This document shows positions 61,503 to 64,000 of a stretch of 64,000 nt of DNA, in pieces. Position 1 is the first letter of the stretch, and the number at the start of each line of letters is the position of its first letter. The stretch is taken from assembly GCA_035642535.1 (NCBI GenBank), contig DASQSE010000132.1, positions 4,707 through 68,706 of the forward strand. Reading direction: 5' to 3'. Position numbers and translations under genes: made by a program. This stretch comes from Jatrophihabitans sp035642535. Lineage in GTDB: Bacteria > Actinomycetota > Actinomycetes > Mycobacteriales > Jatrophihabitantaceae. The notes under the pieces were generated by a model. It ran no database searches and had not been told where the DNA came from. It worked only from the letters and a program-made list of their open reading frames with translations.

Positions 61503-62894
61503 ATGGATGTCGAGACGCGTCGCCGCCCGCAGATTCTCACCGTGATGTGTGCCGGGATGTTCCTGGTGCTGCTCGACGTGACGATCGTGAACGTGGCGCT
61601 GCCGAGCATCGCTGACCAGCTCGGCGTCGGCGTCGCGTCCCTGCAATGGGTCGTGGACGGCTATGCGGTGGCGATCGCCAGCCTGCTGCTTGCCGGCGGC
61701 ACGCTCGGCGATCGGTACGGGCATCGCCGCATGCTCATGACGGGCTTCGTGCTGTTCGGGCTAGCCTCGATCGGTGCCGCGAGCGCGCCCAACGGCGCGG
61801 TCCTTGTGGCTGCGCGCGTTGTGCAGGGCATCGGCGGCGCGCTGCTGCTGCCCAGCACGATGGCGGTGATCGCCGACACGTTTCCGGAGCGTGCCGCGCA
61901 GGCGCGCGCGCTCGGCACCTGGGCGTCGGTGTCCTCCCTCGCGCTACCCGCCGGTCCGCTGCTGGGCGGGCTGCTCGTGGGCACCGTCGGGTGGCGCTGG
62001 GTGTTCTGGCTCAACGTTCCGCTCGTCGCAGGAGCCGTGTTCGGCACGCTGCGGACAGTGCCGGCGCATCCCGGGCACACCACGGCCCGCCTCGATGTCG
62101 GCGGTCTCGCCGGGCTGGTGACCGGGCTGGGCGGATTGATCTTCGCCGTGATCGCCGTGGGGCGTGGCGCGAGCGCGACCGAGATCGGCCTCGCCGCGTT
62201 GATCTCCATCCTCGGCTTCGGGCTGGGGCTACGGGCCGAGCGTCGAGCAGTCCACCCGGTGCTGCCGCTCGACCTGCTGCGCCGACCGGCCTTCGCGGGA
62301 CCGAACGCCGTCGCGATGACGATGAACTTCGTGTTCAACGGCTTGCTTTTCGTCGTGACGCTCTACCTACAGGACATCCGGGACTACTCGCCGATCGAGT
62401 CCGGGGTGAGCGTGCTGCCGATGGCCGTGCCGCTCGTCGCGCTCGCACCGGTGTCCGGACGACTGACCGCGGCGCGCGGGCCGCGCACTGCCGTGCTGAG
62501 CGGCTGCGTCACCGCCGCGATCGGCGCACTGCTCCTCCTCGGCGTGCGCGCGGACGCCGGGTTGGGCTGGCTGCTGTGCGGGCTCGGCGTGCTGGGCTGC
62601 GGCGCCGGGCTGGTGACGGCGTCGGTCGTGGCTGCGGTGGTGCGGGCGACACCGCCGGATCGGCCCGGGCTGGCGACCGGGATGTCCAACACCGCGCGGC
62701 AGACCGGGACGGCAGGTGGCGTGGCGCTGTTCGGAGCGGTGGCCGGTTCGACGCAGGACGTGTCGCACTTCGTCCTGTCACTGCACGTGCTGACCGGGAT
62801 CGCAGCGGCGCTGTGGTGCGCCGCCGCGGCCCTGGCCCGCGTGTCGATCGAACGGACCGCGCGTGATCGGCCGCTGCTTGCCGTCAGCTCCTGA
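61503..62894 (+). CDS. MFS drug exporter (DHA2/EmrB-like)
   Basis: A 463-residue transporter with about fourteen hydrophobic helices. Motif D1-like VLLDVTIVNVALPSI and the RxxQGxGGA motif (ARVVQGIGGALLLPS) mark it as the EmrB/QacA family of proton-driven multidrug antiporters. GGTLGDRYGHRRMLM is motif A. Likely substrates are hydrophobic drugs or a self-made metabolite. The ATG at 61503 is 64 bp from the divergent ArsR gene; a weak CGTCC/GGACG inverted pair lies between them. The 3' end overlaps the next, convergent gene by 11 bp. Confidence 0.92.
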   Translation: MDVETRRRPQILTVMCAGMFLVLLDVTIVNVALPSIADQLGVGVASLQWVVDGYAVAIASLLLAGGTLGDRYGHRRMLMTGFVLFGLASIGAASAPNGAVLVAARVVQGIGGALLLPSTMAVIADTFPERAAQARALGTWASVSSLALPAGPLLGGLLVGTVGWRWVFWLNVPLVAGAVFGTLRTVPAHPGHTTARLDVGGLAGLVTGLGGLIFAVIAVGRGASATEIGLAALISILGFGLGLRAERRAVHPVLPLDLLRRPAFAGPNAVAMTMNFVFNGLLFVVTLYLQDIRDYSPIESGVSVLPMAVPLVALAPVSGRLTAARGPRTAVLSGCVTAAIGALLLLGVRADAGLGWLLCGLGVLGCGAGLVTASVVAAVVRATPPDRPGLATGMSNTARQTGTAGGVALFGAVAGSTQDVSHFVLSLHVLTGIAAALWCAAAALARVSIERTARDRPLLAVSS

Positions 62895-64000
62895 AGAACT
62901 GCACCTTGGCGAGCGCGACGATGGAGGTCTTCTTCGACAGCCCGTAGTAGTCGTCTATGCGGATCGACACCCGGTCGACACCGTTCGCGCCGCAGTCCGA
63001 CACGTCCACCTTCGACGCGTCGCCTGGGTTGTCGCCGAACTTGATCTGGCACCCGGGCACCGAGGTGCCGGGGAACTCCAGGAAGACGTGTTCCGGCCGG
63101 GCCGTCGTGTTGTAATCCCGCACCTTGCTGTCGCCGACCCCGTTCCAGACCACGATGTTCTTGAGGTCGAACTTGTCCGTGAAGCCGAAGGTGATCGTGA
63201 TGTGCTTGGTGTTGCTCCGCGGGATCTTCGCGGCCCAGTAGGTGTTGGTCGCGGTGTCCCGTAGCGGCGGGATGCCGTGCCCGTGGATCGCGTCGCTGAC
63301 GAACACGTCGTTCGCGATCACCTCGGTGCGCGTCGGGTGGATCCACGAGTTGAACTTGTCCTGGACCGCGCCGACCTTGTCGTTCACGCCGCTCCGAACG
63401 CCCGGCACGAGCGTATACACGATGCCGCCGATGAGGATGATCAGACCGACGATTCGCATCGTCCCGCCCATCAGGACGCCGAGCAGCCGGCTTGGCACTG
63501 ACCGGCGGGTCTTGCGCGCGGACGGACGATCGCCGGCCTTGCGCTTCTTCGGACCGCGGCGCGGGATGAGGTACTGCCACCACTTCTTCTTGACGACCTG
63601 CGCCTCTTGCAGCGATGTCCCACACCGGCTGCAGAACTTGCGCGTCGGGTCGTTGCCCTCGCCGCACTCCGGGCAGATGAGGTCACCCGGCTTGAGCTGG
63701 CGCGTCGGCGGTCGCCGGTGCACGGCCGGCGCCTTCGGTTGCGCCGCCTGCGGCTTCTGCGCCGTCGGCTGCTGCTCGCCGGATTCGGGAGTCGCGGCCG
63801 GTTCGTGCGGTCTTGCCACGAGCGCGGACGCGTCCGGAAGCTCCAGCTTCGGCGGTGGCGGCGCAGTGGCAGTGGCCGTCGCGGTTGCGGTCGCCGTGGG
63901 CGGCACCGCGACCGGGCCGAACTGCGTCGCACCCTCGGTCGGGCGCGGCGGCGGCGCTGCAGACGGCAGCGCTGGTGGCGCCGGCGCTGCGGTGGCCGCG
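62884..64000 (-). CDS. Zinc-ribbon membrane protein (5' end beyond the window)
   Basis: At least 372 codons are open without a stop up to the window edge, so the beginning is missing; the GTG at 63906 is probably not the true start. The visible N-terminal part is Ala/Pro/Thr rich. A zinc ribbon CPECGEGNDPTRKFCSRCG follows, and then a basic stretch. One transmembrane helix comes next (RIVGLIILIGGIVYTLVPG). The last about 160 residues form an extracytoplasmic beta-sandwich resembling discoidin-type modules (WAAKIPRSNTKHITITFGF ... KIVVWNGVG-like). The protein would link a cytoplasmic metal-bound head to an outside binding domain. The function is unknown. Confidence 0.75.
   Translation of the reverse strand, partial: AATAAPAPPALPSAAPPPRPTEGATQFGPVAVPPTATATATATATAPPPPKLELPDASALVARPHEPAATPESGEQQPTAQKPQAAQPKAPAVHRRPPTRQLKPGDLICPECGEGNDPTRKFCSRCGTSLQEAQVVKKKWWQYLIPRRGPKKRKAGDRPSARKTRRSVPSRLLGVLMGGTMRIVGLIILIGGIVYTLVPGVRSGVNDKVGAVQDKFNSWIHPTRTEVIANDVFVSDAIHGHGIPPLRDTATNTYWAAKIPRSNTKHITITFGFTDKFDLKNIVVWNGVGDSKVRDYNTTARPEHVFLEFPGTSVPGCQIKFGDNPGDASKVDVSDCGANGVDRVSIRIDDYYGLSKKTSIVALAKVQFFRS

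Overview
The window is 64 kb of high-GC chromosome from an actinobacterium. It encodes a Pup-proteasome system (pup, prcB, prcA, pafA, pafB, pafC), mycothione reductase, RbpA, polyprenol-phosphate mannose synthase and an F420-type PPOX protein. The order pup-prcB-prcA ... pafA-pafB-pafC-tatC-helY-DUF4333 protein-5'-3' exonuclease matches Mycobacterium tuberculosis. However, lnt and ppm1 are separate genes and tatA is absent from its usual slot. I infer a non-mycobacterial lineage, perhaps Jatrophihabitans- or Frankia-like. The genus cannot be settled from the sequence alone. I recognised no tRNA, rRNA, insertion sequence or CRISPR array.

Layout. 1-3.4 kb: the end of an ABC ATPase, two envelope proteins, an SDR and a glyoxalase-like protein. 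3.5-6.0 kb: pup, a broken HNH endonuclease gene, prcB and prcA. 6.0-7.8 kb: a Tat-type Rieske lipoprotein divergent from an ECF sigma/anti-sigma pair, with matching candidate promoters on both sides. 7.8-10.4 kb: an alkane hydroxylase operon (alkB, rubredoxin, TetR, cupin) behind a perfect 31-bp palindrome. 10.4-18.9 kb: pafA-pafB-pafC, a small membrane protein, tatC, helY and a DUF4333 protein. 18.9-25.4 kb: exonuclease and LacI regulator, amidohydrolase, lnt-ppm1, rbpA with a clear terminator. 25.4-34.4 kb: phosphodiesterase, a Q/P/G/Y-tailed membrane protein, a P450-SDR-acyl-CoA ligase operon with a divergent TetR, and a pair of PH-domain membrane proteins.

34.4-45.4 kb is the most unusual part. 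A large LuxR-type ATPase regulator is followed by a small DUF4242-like protein and two giant proteins of 1163 and 1452 residues that I cannot assign to a family. These genes overlap by 4 and 1 bp and run straight on into the PH-domain pair, so this may be one six-gene unit. Only the 1163-residue protein has a twin-arginine signal.

45.5-64 kb is mostly conserved single genes: metallo-hydrolase, DUF4032 protein, an ECF sigma with a triple-VOC protein, mycothione reductase, RIO kinase, proS, ung, a Doc toxin-antitoxin pair, PPOX protein, uvrA, an MFS protein, an adenosine-deaminase-family enzyme, an ArsR regulator with a divergent drug exporter, and a zinc-ribbon protein cut by the window edge. 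The RIO kinase gene has a 19-codon leader ORF and a hairpin touching its ribosome-binding site.

Many starts have no Shine-Dalgarno sequence but carry a TAnnnT box 6-7 nt upstream (pafA, helY, P450, tetR, DUF4032, metallo-hydrolase, mtr, proS, ung, antitoxin). This suggests that leaderless transcripts are common here, and I used the pattern to choose several starts.
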